Of a stretch of 64,000 nt of DNA, positions 42,693 through 53,992 are shown in pieces. The translations under genes were made by a program, and so were the position numbers. The stretch's first letter is position 1. Every line of letters begins with the position of its first letter. Source of the stretch: Homarus americanus (lineage: Eukaryota; Arthropoda; Malacostraca; Decapoda; Nephropidae); NCBI RefSeq assembly GCF_018991925.1, contig NW_024737068.1, forward strand, positions 12,099,642 through 12,163,641, read 5' to 3'. A model generated the notes under the pieces. That model saw only the letters and a program-made list of their open reading frames with translations. It searched no databases and had not been told where the DNA came from.

Positions 42693-44165
42693 CTTTTACT
42701 TTTTACTTTTATCCTCTTCGCCACTGATCGGCTTGTTAGCCGCCCGGGCGATCGGTCACGTCTCTGTCACGCACTGTTGGCAAATATTGGGCATGCACCG
42801 GCTCCTGAATGTACCTGAACCCGCTCCAGTGTTGGTCAAGTCTTCTCTTGAAAGAGCTCACACTCGGTGCCGTCACAACACTCTCTGGTAGATTGTTCCA
42901 AGAGTTTACAACCCTCACTCCGAAAAAGTTTGCCCTCACGGTTTTCCGGACTTGCGGCTTCTTCAATCTTGAGCTGTGACCCCTTGTGGGGCGAGCGTCC
43001 GCCAGCTCCAAGTAAGGACACTCAACTGAGTAGTGCCCCCTGAGATGCTTATAAACCTCAACTAGGTCCCCCCTTGCCCGTCTGTAGTATAAGCTAGGCA
43101 AGTTCAGGCGCTCCAATCTCTCAGGGTAGCTGAGATGCCGAAGTGCAGGCACCAGTTTGGTGGCCCTCCTTTGAACATTTTCAACCAACTGACAGTCCCT
43201 AGCATATCTCGGGGACCAGATGGGGTGACAGTACTCCAGATGGGGAAGCACTTCACTCCTGAAGATCGTCACGAGGGACGGACCGTCTAGATATCTGAAC
43301 GACCTTCTTATAAGACCCAATAATTTATTTGCCTGATTTACCTTCTTCTCACAATGGCCCGAGAACTTCAGCTCATTGTCAACATACACACCTAGGTCCT
43401 TCTCACACACAGTCTCAACTAGTACATTTTCTTCATCCCGTTGGGACATATGGTACGCCTCCTTACCGTTGGTACGCCCCAGGTGCATCCTCTTACACTT
43501 CGTGACATTGAATCTCAGCAGCCATTCCTTCGACCATTCCTGGAGCCCACAGAGGTCCTTCTGCAGCTCTTCACAGTCCGCTTGGTTCTTAATTTCCCGA
43601 AATAACTTGGCGTCATCGGCAAACATTTGTATGGAGGAGTGTACAACGTCAGGCATATCATTTATGAAACAAACAAACAACAGCAGGCCCAATACACTAC
43701 CCTGCGGTACCCCACTTGTGACAGGTACAGATGACGATTTCGTGCCATTAATCACCACACATTGCTTGCGGTCATGTAGAAAGTCTTCTATCCACGCTAG
43801 GACATTTCCCCGAATTCCGTACCCTTCCAGTTTGAATTTCAGCCTTTCGTGGGGTACACTGTCGAAAGCCTTGGCAAAATCTAGGTAAATATTGTCGATA
43901 TTACCACCCCGTTCTAGAATATGGGTCCAAATATCCAATACCTTGAGCAATTGTGTCAAGCAAGAGCGCCCCGGCATAAAACCGTGTTGGCAATCTTTTA
44001 CAAGGTTGTTTCGTAGTAGATGTTCCATCGCTGCATCTCTGATAATACTCTCAAGTACTTTACATATTATGCTGGTCAGGCTCACCGGTCTATAGTTTTT
44101 CGTGGAGTGCCTATCGCCCTTCTTGAAGATAGGACTCACATAAGCCACTTTCCATTCACTGGGGA
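42693..44165 (-). mobile_element. LINE-A (CR1-like), best-preserved 3' copy
   Basis: 5'-truncated LINE that retains the RT-to-end region and the 3' terminus (+ strand CTTTTACTTTTTACTTTTATCC at 42693). It diverges from the longer copy at 21629-25180 just upstream of SEWKVAYVSPIFKKGD. It is the reference for the other LINE-A fragments in the window. Confidence 0.92.
42736..44148 (-). CDS. LINE-A reverse transcriptase, 470-aa uninterrupted partial ORF2
   Basis: RT of a CR1/jockey-type non-LTR retrotransposon. Motifs: VSPIFKKGD (4-12), NYRPVSLTSIICKVLE (18-33), QHGFMPGRSC (54-63), YLDFAKAFD with catalytic D90, SGVPQGSVLG (145-154), FADD (176-179, catalytic pair), then a thumb and C-terminal region with RRSFRYLDGPSLVTIFRSEV, HPIWSPRYARDCQLV, PTRGHSSRLKKPQV and NSWNNLPESVV. 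No stop or frameshift, so it is relatively young, but the endonuclease and ORF1 are missing and it cannot be a complete mobile unit. The listed Met is internal to the ancestral ORF. Confidence 0.9.
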   Translation of the reverse strand: MAYVSPIFKKGDRHSTKNYRPVSLTSIICKVLESIIRDAAMEHLLRNNLVKDCQHGFMPGRSCLTQLLKVLDIWTHILERGGNIDNIYLDFAKAFDSVPHERLKFKLEGYGIRGNVLAWIEDFLHDRKQCVVINGTKSSSVPVTSGVPQGSVLGLLLFVCFINDMPDVVHSSIQMFADDAKLFREIKNQADCEELQKDLCGLQEWSKEWLLRFNVTKCKRMHLGRTNGKEAYHMSQRDEENVLVETVCEKDLGVYVDNELKFSGHCEKKVNQANKLLGLIRRSFRYLDGPSLVTIFRSEVLPHLEYCHPIWSPRYARDCQLVENVQRRATKLVPALRHLSYPERLERLNLPSLYYRRARGDLVEVYKHLRGHYSVECPYLELADARPTRGHSSRLKKPQVRKTVRANFFGVRVVNSWNNLPESVVTAPSVSSFKRRLDQHWSGFRYIQEPVHAQYLPTVRDRDVTDRPGG

Positions 44166-44640
44166 CTATTACACTGTACTACGTTACTGTATACAGTACT
44201 CTGACGTTTGAAACTGAGACTACGAACTCAGTTTCATTCCCTAATATTCTCTTTACAAACTATGCTCTGACTGAGCTATCGAAGGCAAGAATCAAATTGA
44301 TTCCAAAAGATCTGGATGGCAATCCCGGTGAGCGAAGCCTAGCCAAGTAGCGTCTGATTCCTTCTACAACGAAACTGGCCTAATGGTTCCTTTCAGGTTA
44401 ATTAACTAATTTCATAGTTAACAGCCTTACAACAATTTCACTATGAGTATCAGGGTTTCTGATATTCATAGGTGAAAAATAGCTTACAAATCTCGGTAGG
44501 TGAAAAAAAGTTTATGAGACTCGGTCAATTACGGCATCTCTATGACGACGTCAATGATACAGAGAAAACGGAGGATGTTTCCACTGGGAGACTCAGAAAG
44601 GGTTACAGGTTTTGTGGACGTGAAGCGTAATATGATTTAT
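44166..44640. other. Unassigned DNA upstream of Tigger C-terminal relic
   Basis: AT-rich, no gene. It ends in a weak copy (about 44618-44680) of the GCGTAATATGA dispersed motif seen at 25995 and 54360. Confidence 0.45.
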
Positions 44641-44653
44641 CAGGTTTTAATAG

Positions 44654-45480
44654 GTGAGCCGTCATTACGATCATGACACTTGCACCTCACCACCCTGCAA
44701 CCGTGAAGTGTTGTCAGTTTGTGAATTTTGGAAGAAATATAATATTAAAAATGCAGTGGACAAATTTGTTGAGGCATGGCATAAGATTAATGTTGTAACA
44801 GTGCTACATACATGGAAGCCTTTGTTCGCTAACTCCAAAATAAGTGGGGCAGAGCAGACCGAGGCAAGCGGGGAGAGGCAGTCTGTGGCGGCAACACTAA
44901 TGGACACAGTGGAGGGAGCGCGGTCAGTCCCAGCACCGGGATTTTCGGATGTTCAGGTTGAAGATTTTCAAGAAATCGTTGGTCAACATCAACAGCAACC
45001 GACGATTGAAGACATGTTTGAAGAGGATGAAGAACAAGAAGAACCACAAGCAACACGAGAGGATGACGTTAAGCCTGGTGAACCTACAACACTCCAGCTG
45101 ACTGAGGTACTCACAAGCATCGCACGTCTCAGTGAACAGCTAGAAGAATATGATGCCAGGCCTCATCCTCGGAACCTCATCTGCCCTGCCCTGCCCTTGA
45201 TAAGGCTATGAAGGTATTAAAGGCCTTGTACATGTCCCTTGTTAATGCTCGTCAGCAGGCCCTTATTTCTCGGTACCTGCGCAAAGCCCAGCCTGTTATT
45301 AATGCTTTGGCAAACATCACTTAAGGAGATGATGATGGCACTACCGATGATGATATTGAAGTGTTGGGTGACTTACTGGTGGTAGAGCTACTGTACCTCG
45401 AAGACTTTGATGGATTTGATGCTGAGTTTAGAGGAGGTGTTGAGGAGGGAACAGGGAGGAAGCAGTAACCAGTCCTCTGT
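44654..45480 (+). pseudogene. Tigger transposase C-terminal relic
   Basis: CEFWKKYNIKNAVDKFVEAW matches the post-catalytic region of Tigger/jerky-type transposases. An acidic segment (IEDMFEEDEEQEEP) and LTEVLTSIARLSEQLEEYDA follow. A stop at about 45209 and a frameshift break the end. The DDE core is not in this fragment; it may be a separate copy or a displaced part of the relic at 39316. Confidence 0.7.
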
Positions 45481-45519
45481 GCCTCGGAACCCAAAGCATC
45501 CCCGTCAAGCATTTATATT

Positions 45520-45700
45520 TGTTTTGCTTTTATCCTCTTCACCACTGATCGGCTCATTAGCCGCTTGGACGATCGGTCACGTCTCTGTTACGCACTGTTG
45601 GCAAGTACTGGGCATGCACCGCCTCCTGAATGTACCTGAACCTGCTCCAGTGTTAATTAATTGGTCAAGTCTGGTCTTGAAAGAGCTCACACTCGGTGAC
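45520..45700 (-). mobile_element. LINE-A 3' end fragment
   Basis: CTTTTATCCTCTTCACCACT and GTCTTGAAAGAGCTCACACT match LINE-A's last ~180 bp. Confidence 0.8.
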
Positions 45701-46174
45701 TGATGTTTTGTGGTGGGTGTCAGAATTGTTTTACTAGTGAATTATGTCGGAATAATATATTAGTGAAACGACTGCGACCTGTAAAATAGCTACTGCCAAT
45801 ATATTGACTGTTAGTACTATTATAAATGTGCGTTATTTACATGTAGCAAATGTATAAATTACTTTATCCGAATTCGCGTGATAATCAATTCCTTCTCACA
45901 AGTTGGATGACATTCCAGTGTCTTGCACATGGGCGTCCTCAGTTGGGGTGGAAGAGGTGCGCTTGCACCTCCTAGAAAATGTGATTTTTTTTCTCGAAAT
46001 GCTTGTCCACAATATGTGCACGAAATTACTACAAGTTATTAGCGTTCCCACAACAGACACTTGGGGTAAACCGGTACTTTTGACAATTCCTCTGTGTGTG
46101 AGAATTACGATGCCATTAGCAAGAGCGATAATTGGAACCGGCAGCTGGGCCTGACTGGCCGATTCAGGTAAGAC

Positions 46175-46320
46175 CGTTCCTCACTACTCGTCCCACATTA
46201 ATTACACGTTCTCATTACACGTCCCTCACTACTTGTTCATTATTACACTTCTTTATTACACGTCCCTTACTACACTTCTTTAATATACGTCCCACACTAC
46301 ACGTTCCTCACTATACGTGA
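46175..46320. repeat. Degenerate (CACTACACGTCCC)-type tandem repeats
   Basis: Imperfect 12-26 bp repeats containing ACACGTYC and CTCACTAC. Short array. Confidence 0.6.
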
Positions 46321-46359
46321 AGAGGCCCTGCCACGTGGGTCAGTAAGCTGTTGCTCTTG

Positions 46360-46575
46360 CCTCCAACACCTCGCATTTTATTCATTTCCTTCCATGTGTC
46401 ACTCAAGCACTTGGCTTTAGCAATTTTCCCTAAAAACTCTGTCCAGTATTTATTTCTCGCCTATTGCTTGATTTCACTACGTATTTTTGCAGCTTCTTTC
46501 TGTACTTCCTTGATTTCATTATCATTTTGATTTGTACCCCATTCTCTATGCACCTTTCCAAGGAGTTTACTCCAA
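46360..46575 (-). mobile_element. LINE fragment, region between endonuclease and RT
   Basis: The minus strand reads WGTNQNDNEIKEVQKEAAKI, an in-frame stop, then NKYWTEFLGKIAKAKCLSDT and WKEMNKMRG, the pattern of a non-LTR retrotransposon inter-domain region. A different family from LINE-A. Confidence 0.6.
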
Positions 46576-46794
46576 CCCCGTACAAATTATGTTTCCCATT
46601 ATCCATTTCTCACTTATAACTACGCTTATTTGTCGTCAAAACAGAATCAACGATTTGTAATAAATCACCATAAAAGCTATTACACCCAGTGGTTCATAAT
46701 CTGTATATCTGTATATCTTTTTTATCGTCGGGCAAACAATATATTTTCCGATAAATTTATCTTCTGTATTTTGTTTACAAGTACTGTAGTGGAT

Positions 46795-47230
46795 TTCTCC
46801 CCTACAAACGCTGTTTGTCGCTGCGTAGCCGACCCCACGAATTCCACAGTGTGTGCCTCGTGGTCTAGGTCAACCAGCGCCGCCATACATCACGGAGCGG
46901 GGGTCAACTACTAAGCCACGCCTACCCCCCGCTATTTAAGACCTGACCTCGTGGTGACCTGTCTCTTTCTACCACACCAACCAGCCAGCAACATCGCTCC
47001 TCCTCCTCCGCCTGCCTGGCGGTCCCCGCCCCGCCGGAGAGCATGGCACCCACAAGCTGGTCCTCCTCTGAGCACCCTCACCAACCAGCTCTCACATCAC
47101 GCTGTAACCATGCTGCCTTCCCAGCACCAAGCTGCATTGTACATCCAATACAACATGATATAGAGAGCACATTGTGAGCCTTTCTCCATTCCATCCTGAG
47201 TGTGAACCAACATCCCATACCCCACACACA
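46795..47230 (+). mobile_element. Solo LTR of the gypsy-type family, TSD GTAC
   Basis: 436 bp from TGTAGTGG to a CCCCACACACA end, flanked by GTAC on both sides (46791-46794, 47231-47234). Homologous to the LTR at 52026 and, in opposite orientation, to the LTRs at 27585 and 29256. No internal sequence remains, so it formed by LTR-LTR recombination. Confidence 0.85.
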
Positions 47231-47370
47231 GTACAATACTGTCGTGCACAAAAGTCGTGTCCACTACCCAGCCAGACAGAGGTTTGAATAGAGTCTGAAG
47301 CCTGAAACAGCTGGGGAAATGCTATGGTCGGCCAATGATGTCGCCACTGTAGTGTGTGTGTGTGTGTGTG

Positions 47371-48410
47371 TGGTGGGGGTTAGTCTAGTAACAGGCTGTG
47401 TGTAGGTGGAGCATAACATGGTGAATTCCGCAATCACTGATAACAATAAGAATGTCATGAATATAGTTAATATTATTAAGCATGGTGAGACATGTGTAAC
47501 GGGTAAATAAAAGCACTGCAACGACCATATCTCTACCGTTCATGGCTACGACGGTGAGACTGATGGGCACACCAGTAATTAATTCTCCCTGACTACCAGT
47601 AAAGGTAGTCACGGAGAATGCACAAGTTGTTACCAAGGTTGGCGCCACCCACACCAGGGAAAGGAGGTGATATCGAACACTGAAACATGCCGAGGTCTCA
47701 TTCCTACCATCGTCGTCACCAAAAGGTAAGTCACATTAATTTCTCACCATAGCCCATGTCGTCCTTATACTATTGCAGGGTGTCCCATGAGTGACAGCAG
47801 ATATTTGTAGAGGTGAAAGAATATGTGATATTGAGTTGAAAATCTTCTATACACATAATCATTTTTCGGTTTACTTTAGGCGTGAGGTGGGTTGTACAAA
47901 TTACACAGGGCAAAAATTTTGCCATGTTATATTATATTTTTCTTACCAATTGCAGTCATACTGTGTGCTGTTGTAATCCTTATTGGTGGATTACATAAGG
48001 CCTATTAATAGCGTGAAAACCTTTTTGAAGATACTGTAATGTTCCATAACGTGCATTAAACGACATCATACGTTCATGAGTTCCAACTCCGCGCCTAGCC
48101 TCCCCCCCCTCCCCCTCCCCCCCCGCCTCTACCCACCCAACTATTATACCTCATAATTTGAGCATCGTCGGTTACCACACCTAAATACACTCCCCCTCCA
48201 CCATCCCCCCCACTCCACTCCTCCCTCCCCCACCTCTTCCCTTCATCCTTCCCCCAAGACTAACGTCAATCGAACATTCCATCCCATCAGATTACCTTCC
48301 CCTGCATTCCCCAACCCCTCTCCCCCTATTCTACCCATGACGACGAATTGGACTACTGTAATGAACACTCACAGAACCGACGACATGGCTCCTCCCCCTT
48401 GTATTTAGAG
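47371..48410. other. Unassigned DNA incl. C-rich tract
   Basis: No gene recognised. It has a GGGTGTCCCATGAG motif near 47779 similar to the mariner-type end at 57972, and a C-rich stretch at 48100-48320. Confidence 0.5.
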
Positions 48411-48560
48411 TTACCGGTAGTGTTGTGATAGTGTAGGGGAGGTATCCACTGTAGTGGATACCTCCCCTACAATAGCACCGAGTATGAACTTATTTAAGAC
48501 CAGACTTGACCATCACTGGCGTAAGTTTAGATACATTCTGGAACCAGTGAATAATCTTTG
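48411..48560 (+). mobile_element. LINE-A fragment carrying a 40-bp palindromic insertion
   Basis: TACCGGTAGTGTTGTGATAG, then (after the insertion) ATAGCACCGAGTATGAACTT and AGACCAGACTTGACC, match the LINE-A region encoding ...ESVVTAPS..FKTRLDQ... . The insertion occupies 48432-48471. Confidence 0.75.
48432..48471. mobile_element. 40-bp LTR-like palindrome with 4-bp target duplication
   Basis: Two exactly complementary 19-bp arms (48432-48450, 48453-48471) around GT. It begins TGTAG and ends CTACA. The right arm resembles the first ~20 bases of the solo LTRs (TGTAGTGGATTCCTCCCCTA). ATAG is duplicated at 48428-48431 and 48472-48475, the same duplication length as the LTR family here. Confidence 0.8.
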
Positions 48561-49447
48561 TAAAAAATAAATTTTAAATGAATTATTTATAGGAGATAAA
48601 TATGTCATAGCTGAAAATTGTCAAAGAAATATGTAAAGCAGTGGAAAACCATATATTTTGATTATCGGCGAGGCTAACTACCTATAAACAATTAATATTT
48701 GACGATTGGCAAAAGTTCTGGGAAAATGAACCAACAAGTCATAAGCTAAATATGATCAAATCATCAGTTTATCCTGGTCACCATCAAAACAATCCTCTCG
48801 ACATCACGAAACTATTCTGAATCGTCTAAAGAATTGGGCATACGCGATTGACGCATGGCCAACTCATGTCTTCCCCTAATGGAGCCCCACCTATATGCTC
48901 CAACTGCCGAACATAATAACAGTCCAACATATTCTCATTGAATGCCCTATTTATAATTGGTATCGAACAATGTGCTTCACTAGCCCTACAATGTAAGATA
49001 TTTTAGCAGACCCCCAAAATTTTCCCTAAGTTCAGTTTTGACCTTTTTGAAATACTGTGATCTCCTCCAAACAATATAACACTAAATTATAGAAACACAA
49101 ATGTATGTTAACTAATCCCTCTGGCCAGCCCTAGGAGAGACTCAAATGGGTGTCAGTGGTCTGATTAAACTAAATCTTGATGATGATTATCGGCGAATGT
49201 TCACTCTACAGTCTCAGGGGTGGTGGTGGAGGTTGGGGGGGGGGAGGGCGATAGGATCCACTTGCAGTTCACGATGAATACATGAAATAGGAAGGGTTTT
49301 TTGGGCAGTTGATCCAAAAAGATTTACCAAAACGTTATGTCAGAGTAATAATACTTAACCTAGGTGTTACTAATACCATTAATTTACTCTAGTATATAAA
49401 AGCCTGCATCAGTTACCACAACATAATATTACTCTGCCATTTCAGAT

Positions 49448-50368
49448 ATGCCTGCAGGACGAGCAAATTCGTCGGCAGTGATTGCTGAGCGAGGCCAAAT
49501 CATCGGGATGTGGAGAGCCGGGGCAACTGTGCCGAACATTGCTCTCGAAGTGGGAAGGAGCACCAAGACTATTAGGAGGTGGATCCGCCGGTGGGAGGAA
49601 GAGGGCTCAGTGGAGACGAAACCTCGAAGCGGGAGGCCACGAGTAACGTCGGCAAGGATGGACGCCATGATCGTGGCAGCTGCAACGGCATATCCAATGC
49701 GAACACCAGTGAGCATACAAGAAATCTGGGCCTCAACTGCCATCACATGACGACGAGACGCGAAGCCGGGATCGACTGCCATATTCCAGCTCACAAAGGG
49801 TGGCTAACACCTACTCACAAGAAGTGTCGACTCGGCTTTGCATTGGAACACCTTCCACATAGAGAAGAATACTGGAGAACCATTATATTTACCGATGAAA
49901 CGGTGTTCAGGTCAGTGGGAGCCGAAGCAAGGCAGTGCTGGCGGCCCCCCAGAGAAACACATTCAACATCGCGCAGTGAGTGGTAGGGTGTCAGTGTCTT
50001 TCTGGGGGTGGATGTGGGCACATGGGCCAGGTGAACTGGTCAAGATCAATGGCCGTTTCACTGGTGAGCAGTATGTAGACATCCTGGAGAAAGTGCTAAT
50101 TCCTACAGTCCGGGCTATGGCAGTTCCAGCCCCCCACACTATCAGGCTGATTCATGACAACAGTCCCATTCATACTAGCAACATAGTGAAGGACTACCTC
50201 CAGGATCACCCTGAAATTGAGGTCATCGACTGGCCAACACTAGGATGTGATATTAATCCGATTGAACATATTTGGGCCAGGATGAAACGTGATTGGGATA
50301 TTCGGGAGCAGCGAACCTGCGCAGCAATAGAGGCCAAAGCTTACGATGTGTGGGAGAGTATACGTTGA
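49448..50368 (+). pseudogene. Tc1-like transposase, frameshifted, DD35E spacing
   Basis: The N-terminus has a paired-type HTH (MWRAGATVPNIALEVGRSTK, then TIRRWIRRWEEEG) and a GRPR motif. The catalytic part has FTDETVF (first D), IHDNSPIHTSN (second D) and DINPIEHIWARMKRD (E). Thirty-five residues separate the second D from E, one more than typical Tc1. The reading frame changes near 49750 and again between about 49900 and 49990, so the copy is inactive. The last frame ends at 50368 before the family's usual C-terminus. Short TIRs immediately around it were not found; see the inverted pair at 47239-51386. Confidence 0.85.
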
Positions 50369-50529
50369 AAGGGGTGTGCCTGAAGCTGGTCGACTCCATC
50401 CCTAATCGCCTTGATGAAGTCCTGAAGGCAATGGGTGGCTGGACCAAATACCAAGATGTGTGTATTGGTGTATTGTTTGGATTTTAGTATTGTTTGTAAA
50501 TACAATTAATATATATAAACTCGCCTACA

Positions 50530-51245
50530 GTGTTATCTTAAATCCATGTCCTTAATGATGTCTTAAACTATATCGCATGAAACTTCATAACAAAGTAACT
50601 TAACAGCCACAAATTATGTATTGTGTGGTATACAATGATCTGTATGACACGTCGTGGAATGTGTTGTCTTATAACACAATATAATTATATAGTTATAATT
50701 GCTACCATCATTGAAATGCTCATGGTGTTCAGCACACAATATTAACGGTAACTGAGCACACTCCAAAATACATGAAGCTTGCATATTGTGGTGGGGTGTT
50801 TAAACACTGGAACTTGGAAGAATTGGAACTAGATTAAGTCTGAATACTATTTCACAATACTGATAACTTTTTCACGCCACTCTTTTTTAACATAAGTATA
50901 TAATATTGCATATTATCACAAATATTTATTTAGCAAAGGATGGGTGGACTATAAATAAATATTACCATAATCTCTTTGTCGGAATAACAACAAAATTGTG
51001 ACGTGGTCGCCGAGTAAAACTAGCTGATCCTTGCATATTTCACTTTTATCCTTAATACATTCCATTCTTTAAAGTATCATTGTGACCTGAGTGGCAATAA
51101 GCACCCAGGGCACTGCACCTGTTCCATGAATTCGTAACCATAAAGAAACGACTGTAAGACAAAACGTAGTTAAAAAGGCAGCTTGAAATTATGGTGGTAT
51201 AAATAATAAATAAACCTGCCTCTCATCCAGCCCCCACCTCCTCTT
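50530..51245. other. Unassigned AT-rich DNA
   Basis: No gene or element recognised between the Tc1 relic and the right arm of the inverted pair. Confidence 0.5.
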
Positions 51246-51554
51246 CCCCCCAATCACACACACACTACAGTGGGCGACATCTGTTGGCCGACCATAGCAT
51301 TTCTCCCAGATGTTTCGAATCTTCAGACTCAAGGCTATTCGAAGCCTCACTGGCTGGGTAGTGGACACGACTTTTGTGCACGACAGTACCATACAACGTG
51401 TACCAAGTACCATAATTTTGATCAGATAGGGACTCGATTGTATTTCCACGCCCCTAAGGAGAGAAGTGGGTCATGTAGGAATGCAATGAGGTCAGGTCAG
51501 GTCAGGTCATGTGAGGTGTGACAACGACAGGGAGGCAGGAGCTAGGGACTTACT

Positions 51555-51990
51555 TGGGAACATAAGATCGTAAGAATGGAGGAAACTGCAGCAGGCCTAT
51601 TGGCCCATACTGGGCAGTCCCATTTACATCCAACCCCTATTGCTCATATATCCATCAAACCTATGTTTGAAGCTATCCAGCGTATTCGAGGAAATGATGA
51701 TATTTGGTAACTTGTTCCACTCGTCCTCTACTCTATTTCCAAACCAATGTTTACCTATTTTGCACCTAAATCTAAATTTGTCTAATTTAAAACTATTGTT
51801 ACGAGTTCGCTCCTGGTTGGATAGTTTGAGTACCTTTGTAATGTTCCCTTTGTTCAGCCCCAACTTCCATTTATAAACCTCTTATCATATCGCCCCTCAC
51901 TCTACGTCTCTCGAGGGAGTGCAGATTAAGATGCTTTAACCTGTCTCTGTACTCGAGGTTCCTAATGCCCTGAATTAGTCTTGTCATTCT
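51555..51990 (-). mobile_element. LINE-B (CR1-like) 3' fragment
   Basis: Minus strand: GLNKGNITKVLKLSNQERTR, KHWFGNRVEDEWNKLPNIII, SFKHRFDGYMSNRGWM then stop. This is the C-terminus of a CR1-type ORF2, distinct from LINE-A. Confidence 0.75.
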
Positions 51991-52025
51991 CCTGGATTAG
52001 TCTTGTCATTGGGGTGAGGTGAGGT

Positions 52026-52474
52026 TGTAGTGGATTCCTCCCCTACAAACGCTTGTCGCTGAGTAGCCGACCCTGTGAATTCCCCAGTGTATGCCTCGTG
52101 GTCTAGGTCAACCAGCGCCGCCTTACATGACGGACGTCAACTTTTAAGCCACGCCTACCTCCGCTATATAAGACCTGACCTCGTGGTGACCTACCTCTCT
52201 TTCGACCTAAACCAACCAACAAGCAACACCTCCTCCTCCTCCTCCGCCTGCCTGGCGCCCCTCGCTCCCGCCGGCGAGCATGGCGACGCACAAGCTGGTC
52301 CTACTCTGAGCACCCTCACCAACCAGCTCTCTCTACATCACGTTTGTAACCACGCTGCTACTTCTCAGCACAAAGCTACATTGTACATCCAATACAATAT
52401 GTATACAGAGAGCACATTGTGAGATTTCTTTCTCCATCTCATCCTGAGTATGAACAAATATCTCGTACCCCACA
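52026..52474 (+). mobile_element. Solo LTR, TSD AGGT (first tandem copy)
   Basis: 449 bp, TGTAGTGG to CCCCACA, with AGGT on both sides (52022-52025, 52475-52478). A TATATAAG box lies at 52165-52172 and is shared across the family. Confidence 0.88.
52165..52172 (+). promoter_or_regulatory. TATA box in solo LTR
   Basis: TATATAAG in CTCCGCTATATAAGACCTGA, conserved in the second copy (53274-53281) and, as CTATTTAAGACC, in the LTR at 46795. Likely the core promoter of the retrotransposon family. Confidence 0.6.
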
Positions 52475-53134
52475 AGGTCACTGAGGTGTTGTTACCCTTA
52501 TTTATTTTTGGACACGGATTGGACGACGGGTGGACGCAGTGGCAAATAAAGAATTTTATCAAGCATAACCTTTATTTCCTGCTTGTAATTTTTTTATTAG
52601 ATTAATGTTAATATCAACTTGTTTGTAATAATGTAGGAGTGTTTACTATACCATAACAGGTACCATAATTTCAAGAAAAATTCCTTAATTTTGACATCGC
52701 TGTACAATAATTTGGGCTGGCCGGCAGCACAACCCTGCAGGCTGCACCTGCCCCAGCCCTGACTCATCACAGCTAACAGTGCGAAGGTTGTGCTTGGAGG
52801 CTCCAATACTTCAACACTCCCACCTTCTCTCAGAGATCAAGATAAGTTTAATTTTGCATTCTAAAACGTTTTTAAATGTTTTACTAATTACGATAAATTA
52901 TCCACAAAAAAGAAGATAACATAAGAATGGAGGAAACTGCAGCGGGCCTATTGTCCCCTTTGTTTAGCCCTGACTTCAATTTATACACCTCGATCATGTC
53001 GCCCCTCACTTTACATCTCTCCAGGGAGTGCAAATTAAAATGCTTTAACCTGTCTCTGTACTCAAGGTTCCTAATGCCCAGGATTAGTCTTGTCATTCTC
53101 CTGGATTAGTCTTGTCATTGGGGTGAGGTGAGGT

Positions 53135-53583
53135 TGTAGTGGATTCCTCCCCTACAAACGCTTGTCGCTGAGTAGCCGACCCCGTGAATTCCCCAGTGTA
53201 TGCCTCGTGGTCTAGGTCAACCAGCGCCGCCTTACATGACGGACGTCAACTTTTAATCCACGCCTACCTCCGCTATATAAGACCTGACCTCGTGGTGACC
53301 TACCTCTCTTTCGACCTAAACCAACCAACAAGCAACACCTCCTCCTCCTCCTCCGCCTGCCTGGCGCCCCTCGCTCCCGCCGGCGAGCATGGCGACGCAT
53401 AAGCTGGTCCTACTCTGAGCACCCTCACCAACCAGCTCTCTCTACATCACGTTTGTAACCACGCTGCTACTTCTCAGTACAAAGCTACATTGTACATCCA
53501 ATACAATATGTATACAGAGAGCACATTGTGAGATTTCTTTCTCCATCTCATCCTGAGTATGAACAAATATCTCGTACCCCACA
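53135..53583 (+). mobile_element. Solo LTR (second tandem copy)
   Basis: Near-identical to 52026-52474, including the AGGT flanks. It arose by the tandem duplication rather than by a new insertion. Confidence 0.88.
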
Positions 53584-53992
53584 AGGTCACTGAGGTGTTG
53601 TTACCCTTATTTATTTTTGGACACGGATTGGACGACGGGTGGACGCAGTGGCAAATAAAGAATTTTATCAAGCATAACCTTTATTTCCTGCTTGTAATTT
53701 TTTTATTAGATTAATGTTAATATCAACTTGTTTGTAATAATGTAGGAGTGTTTACTATACCATAACAGGTACCATAATTTCAAGAAAAATTCCTTAATTT
53801 TGACATCGCTGTACAATAATTTGGGCTGGCCGGCAGCACAACCCTGCAGGCTGCACCTGCCCCAGCCCTGACTCATCACAGCTAACAGTGCGAAGGTTGT
53901 GCTTGTAGGCTCCAATACTTCAACACTCCCACCTTCTCTCAGAGATCAAGATAAGTTTAATTTTGCATTCTAAAACGTTTTTAAATGTTTTA

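Larger units (their letters stand above)
47239..51386. other. Inverted repeat pair (~130-bp arms) enclosing a Tc1-like transposase
   Basis: Left arm about 47239-47370 and right arm about 51250-51386 are imperfect reverse complements. The outermost bases are CTGTCGTGCACAAAAGTCGT on each arm, and TA borders both outer edges (47237-47238, 51387-51388). This may be a large Tc1/mariner-type element with insertions, or two separate MITE copies in opposite orientation. Confidence 0.5.

Noticed and set aside
47239..51386. Maverick/Polinton or other large virus-like element
   Set aside because: No polymerase B, integrase, ATPase or capsid-like frame is visible between the arms; only a Tc1-type relic and fragments.
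52103..52422. Open frames on both strands, repeated at 53184-53402
   Set aside because: They lie inside a solo LTR and repeat with the tandem duplication; no gene content.
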